Notes: generated by a model not told the origin, from the sequence alone. Positions 46,554-59,210 are shown, counted from the first letter of the stretch. The stretch: 64,000 bases of DNA from Culex pipiens pallens (GCF_016801865.2 NC_068938.1:73936975-74000974); one strand, 5' to 3'. Made by a program: numbers and translations.

Positions 46554-48316
46554 CCGTAAAACGGGGAGACTTTGATAGCCGGGGTGACTTTGATAGGTTT
46601 GAGATTTTTTTAGCAAAATTAAGAGTACAAATTGAATACGTATGGACTGCTATAAAATCATACTGACCTTGGTAGAGAAGTGTTCGAAGCACCGTAAACC
46701 GTGACTTTGATAGGACTTCAATTTATTTTTGGAATATTTTCCAACTGGTAAGGGTTTTCTCAAGACTATTCTTTTTAAAACATGTACTAGGGTAGACCAC
46801 ACAAGGTCCATGCACTATTTCTGAAAGAAAGTTTTTCAATAGTGTTTAAAAAAATAGTTGCGTTGAAAATTCTAATTTTGAATACCGGGGTGACTTTGAT
46901 AGTCATAGTTTTTGTTGTTAAAATCAGGTTAAAAGTGTTCAAATTTTATGTTTGCGTCGAATGTACCATCGCTAAGGTTTCTGTTATAGTTTTTAACAAA
47001 AAAAATCAATGTTTATATTTAGTTAACTAAGTTTCTAAGCTTTTTAACAAACTACATATAAATTTTAGGTAATTTTTTTAAAAAGTCAGAATTTTGCCTG
47101 AAATTTGTTAAAAATAACTTTGTTTGTAAAATTATCGATTCATATTGCATTTTAAACTGAATTCGAAGCACGAATCAAAAAATTTCACTTTTGTATAAAA
47201 TTTGTTCGACTGAAAATGCCTTTAAATTTGAAAATTTTATTTTATTATGTTTCAAAAACACACAATTTTTATTATTTACTAACTTCGTTTACCTTCTCCT
47301 AGTGGAAAATTGTCCAAAGAATCCGAAAATGCAATCCGTTTTCCGATTTGAAATCATGTTCAATAAAAAAATCATGACACTTTGAGAATCTGAAAATAAT
47401 GCTATTCATCAACATTTTCATAATTATAGTTAACTAACTTTTGAAACTTTTCATAATTTAATGAAATCTTCTAGAAGTTCCTTGAATCTTTCTCTACTAG
47501 GGTCAGTATGATTCCATGCAATTCCGTACATATTTTATTTGTACTCTTCATTTTGCGAAAAAATCTCAAACCTATCAAAGTCACTCCGGCTATCAAAGTC
47601 ACCCCGTTTTACGGTACTTCAAGAAGAAGTGTTCATTATATTTTGTAGAGTTTAAATAGTAAGTTAACTATAATTAAGAAAATGTTGATAATTAGCATTA
47701 TTTTAATATTCTCAAAGTGTCATGATTTTCTCAATAAACATGATTTCGAATCGAAAAACGGAATGCATTTTCGGATTCTTTGGACAAGGAGAAGGTAAAA
47801 TAACATTGCAAATAATAAATATTATGTGTTTCTGAAATATAATTAAAAAAAATCTTTATAGACATTTTCAGTAGAACACATGTCATATAAAATGTGAAAA
47901 CTTTTGATTTGTGCTTCGACTTTTTTAAAATTTTACCTAAAATGTAGATGTGATTTGTTAAAAAGCTTATAAACATAGTTAACTAAATATAAATACTGAT
48001 TTTATTTTCTTAAAAACTATATTACCAACCTTAGCTATGGTAAATTTGACGTAGAAATAGTATTTGAACACATTAAAATCTAATTTGAACTAAAACTACT
48101 ATGACTAGCAATGTCACCCCTGAATTCAAAATAAAAATTTTCAACGTAAGTATTTTTTAAAGCACTATTGAAAAAATCTTTTTCTCAAATGTAGTGGACC
48201 TTGTGTGGTCTACCCCGGTACATATTTTCTAAATAACAATCTTGAGAAAAACCTCAACCACTGGAAAATTCTCCAAGAATAGATTGAAATCTTATCAATG
48301 TCACCCCAGTTTACGG
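46554..48316. mobile_element. Nested palindromic element with CCGTAAAACGGGG ends
   Basis: One inverted pair runs from CCGTAAAACGGGG at 46554 to CCCCGTTTTACGG ending at 47614, flanked by TA on both sides. A second, larger inverted pair runs from CCGTAAACC at 46692 to its complement ending at 48316, with a centre near 47.5 kb and arms of about 700 bp. The words GGGGTGACTTTGATAG recur on both strands. Non-coding. Confidence 0.85.
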
Positions 48317-48562
48317 TACACCAACAATAGAAAGTTGTTTGGTCATTTTTATTTGAACTATTTATTATTGACAAATGTAAACTTTGAAAAATATTTGAAA
48401 CGGCCTTAACATATAAAAAAATCCATCAAAATAACTAATTTACAATTGCAGATTTTATTGAATAAAATCATAGGGGCAAGCAAAATTGTATTGCTATACA
48501 GCAATTCCCCACGAAAACAGCATGGAAAAAAACAAAAGTGCTCGGATCGGGCTCAAAATTTT
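48317..48562. other. AT-rich spacer between two palindromic elements
   Basis: No gene or repeat resolved. Confidence 0.35.
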
Positions 48563-49407
48563 TCTGGGGGTTCCCTGGCCGAAATAATTAGGCCCGTATT
48601 TTTTTGTTTGGCCAGTAGGGTGACCTACGCCGTATTAGGGTGGTCTGAAAAATGGCCATTTTCGTCGATTTTCGCAAAAACCACTTTTTTCGAAAAATCA
48701 TAACTCCTCGCCATTTTAACCGATTTAATTTGTCTTATACGCAAATGAAAGGTGATAAGTTGACCTTTCAAAGAAAAATAATAAGAAGTTTCAAAAATCT
48801 AGCCTAACATATGAAAAGGGCGTGTGAAACATTAAAATGCCGTATTGACGGTGTCTGGACCAAAGAGCCTATGTCTGGAAATATTTTTATTGGATTCCCC
48901 GGACATTTTTACATAATATACTAAAAATTGGGAGGAGTTCATTAACAGGATTCTGAGATATGATTTATTGAAAATAAAATTCGTGTTTTTCGAAGCGCCG
49001 CGCGCAGAAACCGGAAAATGACGAAATCGGCAAAAAATCATATTTTTTCATTAAAACTGCGATAACTTTAAAATTTCAGCGATGACCTATAGATGTTTGG
49101 GTACCAAAATTTTTGTAATTAAATGGTACCCAGACATCTATAGGTCATCGCTGAAATTTTAAAGTTATCGCAGTTTTAGTGAAAAAAGTTGATTTTTGCC
49201 GATTTCGTCATTTTCCTGTTTTTGCGCGCGGCGCGTCGAAAAACACGGATTTTATTTTCAAAAAATCATATCTTGGAATCCTGTTAATGAACTCCTCCCA
49301 TTTTTTAGTATGTTACGTAAAAATGTCCGGGGAATCCGATAAAATGGTCACCCTAATGGCCAAACAAAAAAATAAGTGTCTAGTTATTTCGGCCAGGGAA
49401 CCCCACG
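48563..49407. mobile_element. Palindromic element, double-layered
   Basis: Outer arms (48563-48620, 49355-49407) share GGTTCCCTGGCCGAAATAA and its complement. Inner ends GGGTGACC/GGTCACCC sit next to TA. The inner arms meet at about 49115, where GATGACCTATAGATGTTTGG and its complement form a near-perfect hairpin. The left arm has extra sequence that is also found at 24270-24710. Confidence 0.85.
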
Positions 49408-49629
49408 GTACGGTAGCATAACTGACTCCAGACTCGATCCGATTTCAGTTCGGATGATCAAATCACGAAAAAAAAAATACTGTTGTCATAATTTTTATTG
49501 TTCAACTTGAGTATAACCCCAGAACTACGCTAAAGTAATTTAGAATTTTAAAATCCAAGATGGCAGCATAGAGAATTTGTGAAAATTCTTGCTTAAATTT
49601 GTTGAAATTTGGGCTTGCAATCTGGATTG
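49408..49629. other. AT-rich DNA, no gene
   Basis: No feature resolved. Confidence 0.35.
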
Positions 49630-50250
49630 TTTTGCTTTCCTCACTTTACTGAGAAAAGGTTATAAAATCACTCGAAAAAAGAACTTCCTAATTTGAACTC
49701 CGAGACCTACCTTCACGTGTATATATCGACTCAGAATCAAATTCTGAACAGATGGCTGAGTGTGTGTGATCACCGAAAAATATGCACTCGATTATCTCAG
49801 CACTGGCTGAACCGATTTTAACCATTTTGGTATAATTCGATTTGTCTTAGGGCCCCCATGGAGCGTTCATATTAATAATTTTTTTTTTAAAGTTGTGCTA
49901 AAAAACGTTTTTGACTAAAGTCCGGAAAATTATAAAACGATTTAAAGAAAGGTATTTAAAAGACCTTTCTAACGAGTCCAAAATTGAAGATCTGACATCT
50001 CTATTATAAGTTATAGGCACTTAAGTTGCTTAAGTGATGTTATTTTTTCACTTTGTAGAGGCCGGATCTCATAAATTTTGATAAAAACACTGTCCGCAAT
50101 TCGCATCTGTCATGCGAAGCATCGTTGAATTGGACCTTTCCAACGCGTCCAAAAGATTGAAGATCTGTAACCCTATCAAAGGTTATGAGCACTTATTATT
50201 TATACACTTAGTTATTTATACACTTTTTTGAAACCGGGTCTCAGATATTT
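49630..50250 (-). mobile_element. Partial GCCTTCCTCAC-family element, reverse orientation
   Basis: GCTTTCCTCACTTTACTGAG at the left, then TATATCGACTCAGAATCAAA, CTGAACCGATTTTAACC and two GAAGATCTG-type units, in the reverse order of the copy at 14930-15685. The right end is not clear. Confidence 0.65.
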
Positions 50251-52335
50251 TGAAAAAAATATTGCTAACTATCGTTGGACAGTCGACCGTGCACCGGGGA
50301 CAAGGTAAGGGATTTGAAAGACTCGAATCGTTAATGCTCCAATTTTTTAAGGGGATAGGGAAATTCTCCATGGTTTCGCTTGCAGTTGGACGGTTTTTGG
50401 GACGGTCTTGGATACGCTTTAAGCAAGCATTGTGACCAATTGTGCGATAAAATCGGTATAACGTGTCGAGAGGGTTATAGTTTTATTCTCAAGACAAGCA
50501 GTAATTCTCAAGGCAATCATCTGATGTTGTTTTCTCTTGGTCTAGATTTGTATGAATTTCAAACTTGTCAAACTTCAAAAATGTTTTTTATCGATTTGTT
50601 ACTTTGCTAAAAAATCTTAAATAAACGTGACTTTTCAACAACAAAATTGTTATATTCTCTTATTTCCAAACGCAAATTCTGTGAGACAAAATTTACAACC
50701 GAAACTCCTCTGCTACATGAAATCTTTGAAATTAATTAAACACTAAGGGTTAAACAGCTGTCCATCTAAATTTGGCGACCCACCAAATTCGTACACGATG
50801 TGCACTCCACCGTGAATGCAATAATTCGGTATAATCCGTCGTCGTCGTCTTATTCTTCCTCAGGTCAGTTGGAAGTCAAGACCTCGTTAAGGTCAGCACG
50901 AGAACGACTAGGGAATGCTGCTTAGTATACCTGCCGGCAGCAGCACCACATCTTCGGAGCATCCAACTGCTGTTGGCAATAGGGTCATAAAAGTTATTAG
51001 CTGAACGACCGAGCGCACGACGAGAGGGGGTCGAACAACAATCTCTCTCTCCATATACGACGCGATGACGGCCTATGAAACAAGATCCAAATGTCCGGTT
51101 GAGTAGAACGAGGCATCTTCTGCAAAAATGTGCACTTCTGGTTCTTGCTGGCGTGATGGGGTAGGGTGGTTCATGGAATCGATAAATTTTCAAAATTATT
51201 TTATTTATGTGAATTTATGAGTTTTTTAAATCAATTTTAAGTGAAATTGAAAAAAGTTTGATTGGTCACCCTATTGACCCCATATCTTCAGCTGTGCGAA
51301 TCTTTGTGCATCTTTCGCGAACGGTAGTCAATGCTGGAGCTTGATGAAACTTAAAACAAAAAATCTTAAGGTTAATCGAGTGAAGGGAGCGCACAAGTAA
51401 AGTCACGCGTAGTTATTGGAAATAATTATATTTCAATGATTTAGTCGCTCATAAATAGCGTCAGGATGCGCTGTTGCTAAGTGTGTTGCAATGTCGAGTG
51501 ACTAGAATTGTAATTATGTTGTGGCAATCGATTTGAGTTGCATCTTGTGTACACAGTAAAACATAATATGTAAACCGAATGAATGTTTCAAAAATATCTT
51601 TCTAATTATTTATTTAATTTTACTATACTCCATGTTCGCATAAATGTCCAATATGCAAAAACAGCAAGCTGAGAAAAACGCATTTGAAGTTTGTCCCACA
51701 CATAAGGCTACTTGTTAAGTTTTCACGAAAAAACTGGATTTCGTCCTGATTTCTAGAACAAAGTACTGGATGTTATAGGCTCTTCTGAAAGAGCACACGA
51801 TTTTGAACCAAACTGCATCAATAACTAAAAAATGATGAAAAAGCATATGGGACATTTATGCGATCATGGGCAGTATAGAGTATTAAAACTAGAAATCAAT
51901 TTTATATTTTGTAACAGATGTTCCGCAGTGTAGTACAAATTAATTGCATCTAGCGCTGCATTGCGGCATCACACACAGCGATATGACTCGAATGTGTCAT
52001 GAGGATTCATCATTCATCTTCTGCTCGCTAAGTGGAGTCATGATCTCAAAACAACTTTCCATTTTATCCCCCATGTCGTGCTTAGAAGGTGCACACATGA
52101 TTTCAAATCCTGGTGCACGCACATGCAAAGTTAGTTCTGCAACCTTCCATTTCTTGTGATAAAAATTTAAATATTGCTAATAAGACTTTAGTTCCGGATA
52201 GGGTGACCAGGACTTCCATCCACTTAGAACTTGAATCATTAAAACAGCAAAGAGCACTCCAGACGGCATCAACCGGTACCGATTAAATCACCTGCCAACA
52301 ATTCCCCTATCCCCCACAACCCCCTCCAACCCATT
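50251..52335. other. Intergenic or intronic DNA, no gene supported
   Basis: A somewhat GC-rich stretch at 50.8-51.2 kb has no recognisable frame. Short inverted-repeat remnants such as TAGGGTGGTTCATGG (51163) are present. Confidence 0.4.
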
Positions 52336-52816
52336 TCAGCCAGAAGAAAGATCGAGAAGCATCGTCTTCTGCCGGAGATGGTGCGCCGGCGCGGATGAAC
52401 TTGAACTTTTCGGCGCACGTGACTGAGGGCAAACCGTTTGAAAGGTGGCCAAATACCGCAGCTGATCCCCGGCAGAGGTCAACAATTTGGACCAGACTGT
52501 CGTCGTCAATGGACTCACAAAAAAAATAACAGCAGACGATTTGTCAAAACTTCCAGACGAATAATTCGCCGAAGCCGTAAGTGTGTACTCAGGGTCGTGG
52601 TCACTAAAATGAGCCATCACTAAAGTTCCATTTATCTTGATAAATCCTCCGACTGTTCCAGGGCCAGGATGTAGCCGCTGGCGGCTGAATGGTGGTGAAG
52701 GAAGCACAATCGTTTGCTGAACGATGTGTTCTTCGTACTGGAACCAACTGCGGTCTAGTTCCGGATAGCTGGTACTATTTGGTAACTTCTCGAACCTGCT
52801 CAGACTTTTGTGTTAA
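52336..52816 (-). CDS. Possible coding exon, strand uncertain
   Basis: The minus strand is open for about 160 codons from just after a TAA near 52818 to a TGA at 52336. It reads like protein (for example INGTLVMAHFSDHDPEYTLT and AGDQLRYLATFQT), and a weak acceptor lies at its start. No family is recognised. The plus strand offers a rival: a strong acceptor (CCCCCTCCAACCCATTTCAG) ending at 52340, followed by about 60 open codons including GAPARMNLNFSAHVTEGKPF and possible donors. GC content is clearly above the surroundings, which supports an exon on one strand or the other. No start or neighbouring exon was found. Confidence 0.3.
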
Positions 52817-54020
52817 GAGCAATTACACGGCCACTTATTCGGCATTATTGGGCATGTTTACTATTTGAGCAAGAGACGAGTTTTGAGTTTTACAAGTCTT
52901 CATCCGATTTTATTCAATTGAAATGGTAGACACAACCTCATTTTGGTGAAGTTGGGAACAAATTACTATTTTTTGCCTTAGACATTGAGGAAAGGCTATA
53001 TGGCTGTATGACTCAAACTATGGTAATTTTTACTTCCATTACAAGACATATTCTTGATGTTATGTAGAGCCCAAATCTCTAGTTTAAGCCCGATTGGTTG
53101 CATCCATAGTTTATTTATGATCTTATAACTAATTGCGCTAAAGATTGTACAATATTTTGCGACATGGTTGCACACGTAAACAATTCCTTGCGAAGACGAC
53201 GCCGACTTCAACCTCTCTGCAGATGCAAGTGCTGCCATTTAAGTTTGAAAGAAATGTTTGCGCAGAACTCGAATTTGAAGTTAAAGTTAAGAAAATAAAA
53301 AAGACTGTAATATTTTCACGCTCTTCAGCAATGCACAGTGGGCGGAATGGAACCCAAAATCGGACTTAATTGAACGCGGCTGGTTCACTGGTACGAAACA
53401 TAGTGTTTCTTATGTTAAAAAATCCGGGGAATTTCGCCCACTGTGCAATGTTGTACTCTGGACACGAACAGTAGAGCGAAATTCCTGGCAAATTCCAGTG
53501 ATTTTCCGAAAAATTATATTTCCGAAATTCAAGCGGAAGTATACTTTTTTACAAAATTTTTGGTCCCACTTTTTTGAAAATTTATTAAAAAACTTCATTT
53601 AACCAAAAATACAAAGTTATTTGGTGTTAATATATGGATTTTACAAAATTTAAATACTTTTTAGTGTAACTTTTGTTATTAAAAGTTTCATGTTGGCAAA
53701 ATTGCTCTAAAATGTTCAAGGCAAGTCACCTGCAATGGAACAATACAAAAACATGATGTTTTGCTAGAAAAATGTTGATTTTCGTAGAGTGTCTCATTGT
53801 TCCCCAGCTGTCTCATTGTTCCTGCCAAGTGCGTTTACAATGAGACAGTTGAATAACTCTGGCTGTAGATGTCGGATCGATCTCATATTTTGGTCAATGT
53901 TAGAACACATTAAAAGAAAGATAATGCAACTAAAAGCTCATTAAAGCATGCTGATGAAAAAATTAGAAAAATCGTTGAAAGTTGAAAACTAAAAGTGTCT
54001 CATTGATGACTACCCTACCC
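52817..54020. other. AT-rich DNA, no gene
   Basis: Decayed repeats, including a TTCCGGGGAATTTCGCCCA-type segment near 53.4 kb. No exon. Confidence 0.4.
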
Positions 54021-54024
54021 TATT

Positions 54025-54720
54025 TTGTAAAACATGTACTGGGGTAGGCCACACAAGGTCCATGCACTATTGTTTGGAAAAATTTGTTTTTCCAATATTA
54101 TTTTAAAAAAAACAGTGGCGTTAAAAATTGTATTTAGCATTCTGGAGTGACTTTGATAGACAAAGTATTTGTTGTTAAAATCAGATTTAAGCTGTTCACA
54201 TTTTACACAATCCCTAAGGTTGCTGATTAGTTTTTAAGAAGAAAAAAAAAATCAATGTGTAAATGTTGTTAGTTTAGTTTGTAAGCTTTTATCAAAATAA
54301 ATATAATTTTTTCAATTCAATTCATTTTATTTACCGAAATAACAATTTTACAATTTGTGTGAATAACTGGTTCATAGAGATTTGGTGTTCCTTGCAACTA
54401 TTTCCTTTTCAATAACCGTTTGGTAACAGAAGGTTCTTCAAATGCAATTAAACAAAAACTAGGGAAAATTTAGCCAAAAAACCTAGTGAGATCGAAACTA
54501 AAATAAATATAAATTTAAGGTAAAATTGTTTAAAAGTCAATTTTTTGCCAAAAAATCGTTAAAATTAGTTTTTTTTTTGATAAAGTTACGGTCTAGAACA
54601 AGTTATTTGCCATGAAAAACATAATTTCTGCATGATTTTTTTTGACCCTCGTAATGGTAACAGAGACAAATTTAAAAGCATTTTCATGGTGGAGAAGCAT
54701 TGATTATACTCACTGATTCA
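54025..54720. mobile_element. Diverged arm of the CCGTAAAACGGGG element
   Basis: ACATGTACTGGGGTAGGCCA, CACAAGGTCCATGCACTATT and GTGACTTTGATAG match 46780-47200. The copy is split by an insertion at 54307-54499. Confidence 0.75.
54307..54499 (-). mobile_element. 3' end of a non-LTR element with 13-bp target duplication
   Basis: AAAATAAATATAA occurs on both sides (54294-54306 and 54500-54512). On the minus strand the insert ends AAATGAATTGAATTGAAAAAA, a typical non-LTR 3' tail. At 193 bp it is strongly 5' truncated and has no coding frame. Confidence 0.7.
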
Positions 54721-55365
54721 AAATTTGATTTAAAAAATAATACTTCTCAACAAAAAAAATTTTTTTTTTGATTTGATACAATCTGAAAGACAGCATATAA
54801 AATTATAAAATTTTAATATGTTTATAAAGTTGTACGATTTAAAAAAAATGAACATTAAAGTTGCTGTTATATACAATTTTGTTGCAAAAAATAAATCAGA
54901 AGCAGGATCAGACCAATTTTCGATAAATTCAAAATTTTCCGGGAATTGCCGTGATTTCCCGGGAAATTTGTTTAAATTTTCCCGTTTCCCGGGAATTTTA
55001 TTACCTGGAAAATTGGACGCTCTACACGAACAGTAATTTAAAGCTCGTTTAAATCTTATGCAAAATTTGATAATTTCTTGCAAAGCCATCTTTTCGAATG
55101 CATACGATTTAGTTTTAAAGGTGAAAATTTCGAGAAACTTGTCAAAAACTGGCATAAACATCATCTGTTCAAAAAAAAAACTTTTCTTTAAATTATGATA
55201 ATTTGTGATAAATGCATAACTACTTATGCACATATTTTTATTTTGTTGTTGTCAGCTTTACATGTTTGTATAACATTTTTGCACTCAAAAATAACCCTGC
55301 AAAATATCAAAACTTGAAATTTTAATTTAGTTTGCTGTTCTAAACAAAGAAATTTACCCTGTGAC

Positions 55366-55520
55366 TACACAGAAAAATATATTCAATCAGGGAAAAATGT
55401 GTAATATTCCATCAGGAACTGGTGAATTTTCTTTAGTTTCTGGTGAATTTTCTCCAGGTTCACATTTTACGCATCTTTTTAGGTAAAATTGCCAAAATTT
55501 AAATTTATTTTTTCTGTGTA
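55366..55520. mobile_element. MITE with TACACAGAAAAA ends
   Basis: TACACAGAAAAATA faces TATTTTTTCTGTGTA. The interior has repeated CTGGTGAATTTTCT. Same family as 44228-44450. Confidence 0.8.
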
Positions 55521-55599
55521 ATTGGTTTTAAAGTCAAATGAAATTTTCCATAAAATGACATATCTTTCGATTTTTTCTTCAGTTGAATAGTGGGAAATC

Positions 55600-55890
55600 G
55601 AAGCGGTTTTGAAACTATTTGTAACTTATTTTATGAACGGTACGTTTTTATGTTTTATTTTGAGTATGTCCAGAAGCGGACTTTAAATTTTGATACCAAA
55701 TTTGTGTCTTAGTTAAAAAATGCAGAAAAGTTGTAGGGATCGAAATACCCCTCTATGATGAATTATCAAAAAAAGAAAAACTCGGATTCGTCTATGAAGA
55801 CCAAATCTTCATGAAAGTTTCATAAAAATCAAAGAGAGGTCGGGGAAACTTTTTCCGTTTTTAGGTGAGTTAGTGGAGAATAAATCATGT
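55600..55890. mobile_element. Diverged fragment of the 1.3-kb foldback element
   Basis: ACTCGGATTCGTCTATGAAG and AAAGAGAGGTCGGGGAAACT followed by GTGAGTTAGTGGAGAAT resemble the right arm of 16254-17578. The ends are eroded. Confidence 0.55.
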
Positions 55891-56064
55891 TCATTAAGCT
55901 TGGAAATTGACAAAATTGCACAAATAAAAACAATCAGTCTTAGCAGACTGAGCACTTATATTAAACGGGACAAACATTGAATGAAAAGCTCCAGGAGGAT
56001 AAGGCGGAAATTAAAACCTCGCCCCATATTAATTCATTTTTATTTTTGGATATGATTCAGATTT

Positions 56065-56223
56065 GGGACCATCCATAAACCACGTGGACACCTGAGGGGG
56101 GGGGGGGGTTTGGCGATTGTCCACGCTCCATACAAAAAAGATTTTATTTGTATGGAAATTGTCCACGATGGGGGGGGGGTTGAGATTTCCAAAAAAGTGT
56201 CCACGTGGTTTGTGGATGGTCCC
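56065..56223. mobile_element. MITE with GGGACCATCCATAAACCACG ends
   Basis: GGGACCATCCATAAACCACG faces its complement, with TTT directly on both sides as a likely 3-bp target duplication. The interior has poly-G runs of 14 and 9. Same family as 58832-58997. Confidence 0.88.
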
Positions 56224-58570
56224 TTTTCAAAATTGATGAAAATTTGTTTGCTTAAGTTACATTTATTTTAAAAAAATAGTGGTTTTTAAAATATATTAAA
56301 ATTATGGATATCTTTTTATAAAAGAGTTATGACCAAACACTAACATCCTGGAAAAAAAATTAATTTAAAAAATATGTCCACGTGCTTAATGGATGGTCCC
56401 TTCAAACAATGCTTACAACCAATAAATAAACCCTCCTACAACAAGCGCTCACTGTTAGTTCTCCAAAATTTGCTTATAAGGCCAGATCTTCAAGAACATT
56501 CCACACCCCAAATTGCAAAGCAAATTAACCCCAAGCTGTAACGTTACAACCGTGCCACTTTGTCTGCCCCCAAAAAGTGGCACCATCAACAACTCCAACC
56601 CAACATCGCAATCATCATCCACTTGCCGACACTTCTATGCTGCTGCTGAGTAGTCGTTTTAAGCACCGTATGCTGTGGCCTTATTAACGCGCACGACCCA
56701 AGAAAGTGAAAACTGTTACATCAATGATCTTAACTCAGAAGCTTATTACCCATTGTTGGCCACAGTAGAAGCTTTTGTCGTCTTCGTCGTCACCGCCGTC
56801 ATCACCCAAGAAGTGAGAGACTTAACTTGAGCTATTATACACTACATTTCAGCGAGGGGACCCTCCCCCTCCCTCCAGTCACTTGTACGGTCGTTTTGCA
56901 AATTGGGTTTTCAATTTATTCGCTCATGGTACATGGTTTTGAGGAAAACTTCGAGAAAAAAACAAACAAAACATGGCATAATTATGCCGACAGACTGACT
57001 GGTGTATTAGTGGTGTAGGTGGCGACTTGGTTTTTAAAAATAGCCTCTTTGGTGGTTGGGCTTTTGCAGCCTCCCCACAAGTCTCACAATCTCAGCTATT
57101 GTTGTTTTTGCCAAGAGTTTAAGTCATTATTTGGCTAATGAATTAATGTCTCGATTATTATCGAATCAGTTACAATGGGTGAATTATTGTGGTGTTTAGT
57201 TGGTGTCGGGCTGAAAATTGTGCTGCAATTACGGTGAACGGCTCGCGATTAACGCTATTTGGAATTACTGTAATTTTTCAATTGTTTATTATGTAATTGT
57301 GCAAAATTCAACCAACTAAACGATGAGATGAGTTATTAAATTGAACATCTTAGATTTGGTTAGCTTGATCAATTTTCAATTGTATAAAAATGAAAATGAG
57401 TTTTATTTTATTTTTGCAAAAAGTTAGGGAACTGCACTACACTACACAAATCAATCGACTATTAACCTTGCTGATGTTTTTCAGCAATCTAAACGATTGC
57501 ATTTTAACCAAATTCTTTCGCAATGTTACCCGATTAGTTCCAGCTGACGTAAATCCACTTTTATCGCCCTCTCGTGAGTGTCTTCCTCATAAAAGCGTTT
57601 AATTAATTGATGTTCGATTAATCCGAAAAACAAATTAACACCGCAGAAGGGCATAGCCTCGGAAGTCGACTGCCGACAAAACATAATATTGCATATTTTA
57701 TCGATGTTTTATTTTCCTGGCGATGGTGGAGGAGAACCAAAACAAAAATGTTTTTTAGTGTTGTTTCAGACGATGTTGGAGCTTTTTGGTTGTTTGAACA
57801 AACTGCAAGGGGTTCCGATATGTGCAACCCCCGCTCGCGTGTGGGATTCGATCGTGCTCTCGCTCTCTCGTGGGAGGGGGTTGAAAATGTGGTGTTGAAG
57901 AGAGCTTGGTATGCTGGAGAGCCAAAGCTTTGACTACATTAATTCTCACATCCAACAAAAAATAAAACCAGAAATTCAATGTGGAATTTTTTTTCCTGGT
58001 TCGTTAATTTTAAGCTAAAAATCGATCATCACTGCATTTTAATGTTTGGATCACACTTTGTCCAAATAAAAAAAATATTTGGCTTTTCCACTCAAGCTAA
58101 ATACGAATTTGAGTAGCTCACATACAGAAAACATAGAGGCTTCGAAATATGTATCAATTTTACAAGTTTTACCTCATTTTTATATGATTTTGTTCGAGTT
58201 GCTCAGATTAAAAATTATTCGAGAATGCCTGAAAGAGTATCAAAATTGAGGCCTTTAGCCCAAATTTCAAGCCTCCATGTGGCACAGGTGAGCGCAACTT
58301 GTCAAGTTAAAATAATTTTTAGGTTGTTTTTCTAACAAAAGTAATGTTGAAATGCAAATTTAATCCAATAATGCAATTTACATCCAATAATGTTTTATTT
58401 TTTGTGAGAAAATCCAAGATCACTTTCGAAATTTAAAATAATTTAAATTATTCTCATTTTGTAATATTAGCTTAGTTACATTTTCTTTTTGAAAAATAAA
58501 ATTTTAGCTGAATCATACCTAAGGCTAGCAACTCAATGACCCTTGGTATAACATCTATAAACCACGTGTA
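56224..58570. other. Intergenic DNA, no gene
   Basis: GC-balanced and apparently single-copy at about 56.45-57.25 and 57.5-57.95 kb, AT-rich elsewhere. A lone half of the GGGACC repeat ends near 56402. No exon supported. Confidence 0.4.
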
Positions 58571-58575
58571 CACTA

Positions 58576-59210
58576 AGGTGACATTAAAAAAAATCTACAT
58601 CAGAGATATCCCCTGATCTTAGGTAAAAATAAGTAACTGTGAATTTTTTTTAGTGAAATTGGTTAAGAGTTTAGGGTCGCTATTTATCGTTGAAGTTGGT
58701 GAAAAAAAAATCTTCTTATATGGAAACATCTTCTTTAAATCGTTAATAACTCGTCAGGGTTAACTCGGATCGTTTTGCAATCTTAGACAAAGTTGTGTAT
58801 CATAAAATTTTACATAAGAATCTCACACTTGGGGACCATCCATAAACCACGTGGACACTTTAGGGGGGGGGGGGGGTATGGCGATTGTCCACGATCCATA
58901 CAAAAAAGTTTTTTTTTGTATGGACAATTGTCCACGAGGGGGGGGGGGGGGGTTACAGAATCCCAAAAAAGTGTCCACGTGGTTTGTGGATGGTCCCTTG
59001 ACAATGATCCGACATATTTAACGCCATCTTTTGGCGGAATTTTGAAATTTTTCCTTTCCCTTATATATTTTTTCGAATTTCCCCATACAAACTTCATCGA
59101 TAAAAACTTTAAAAAATAAATTAAATAAAATAAAAAATTAAAACTTTATTAAAAAGCGACCCTTAACGCTTACACCGATTTTGCTCAAAATTCCAGAGCT
59201 CTTACGATTT
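58576..59210. mobile_element. GGTGAC foldback copy interrupted by a MITE
   Basis: Starts AAGGTGACATT and shares ACTCGGATCGTTTTGCA and AAGAATCTCACACTTGG with 33112-33186. The GGGACC MITE splits it. Confidence 0.7.
58832..58997. mobile_element. MITE with GGGACCATCCATAAACCACG ends, second copy
   Basis: The terminal inverted repeat is near-identical to that at 56065. TTG precedes and follows it, a likely 3-bp duplication. It contains poly-G runs of about 15 on the plus strand in both halves. Confidence 0.88.

Noticed and set aside
54730..55233. 167-codon minus frame rich in Phe, Lys and Ile
   Set aside because: AT-rich chance frame lying over repeat DNA with TTCCCGGGAA-type motifs; no domain recognised.
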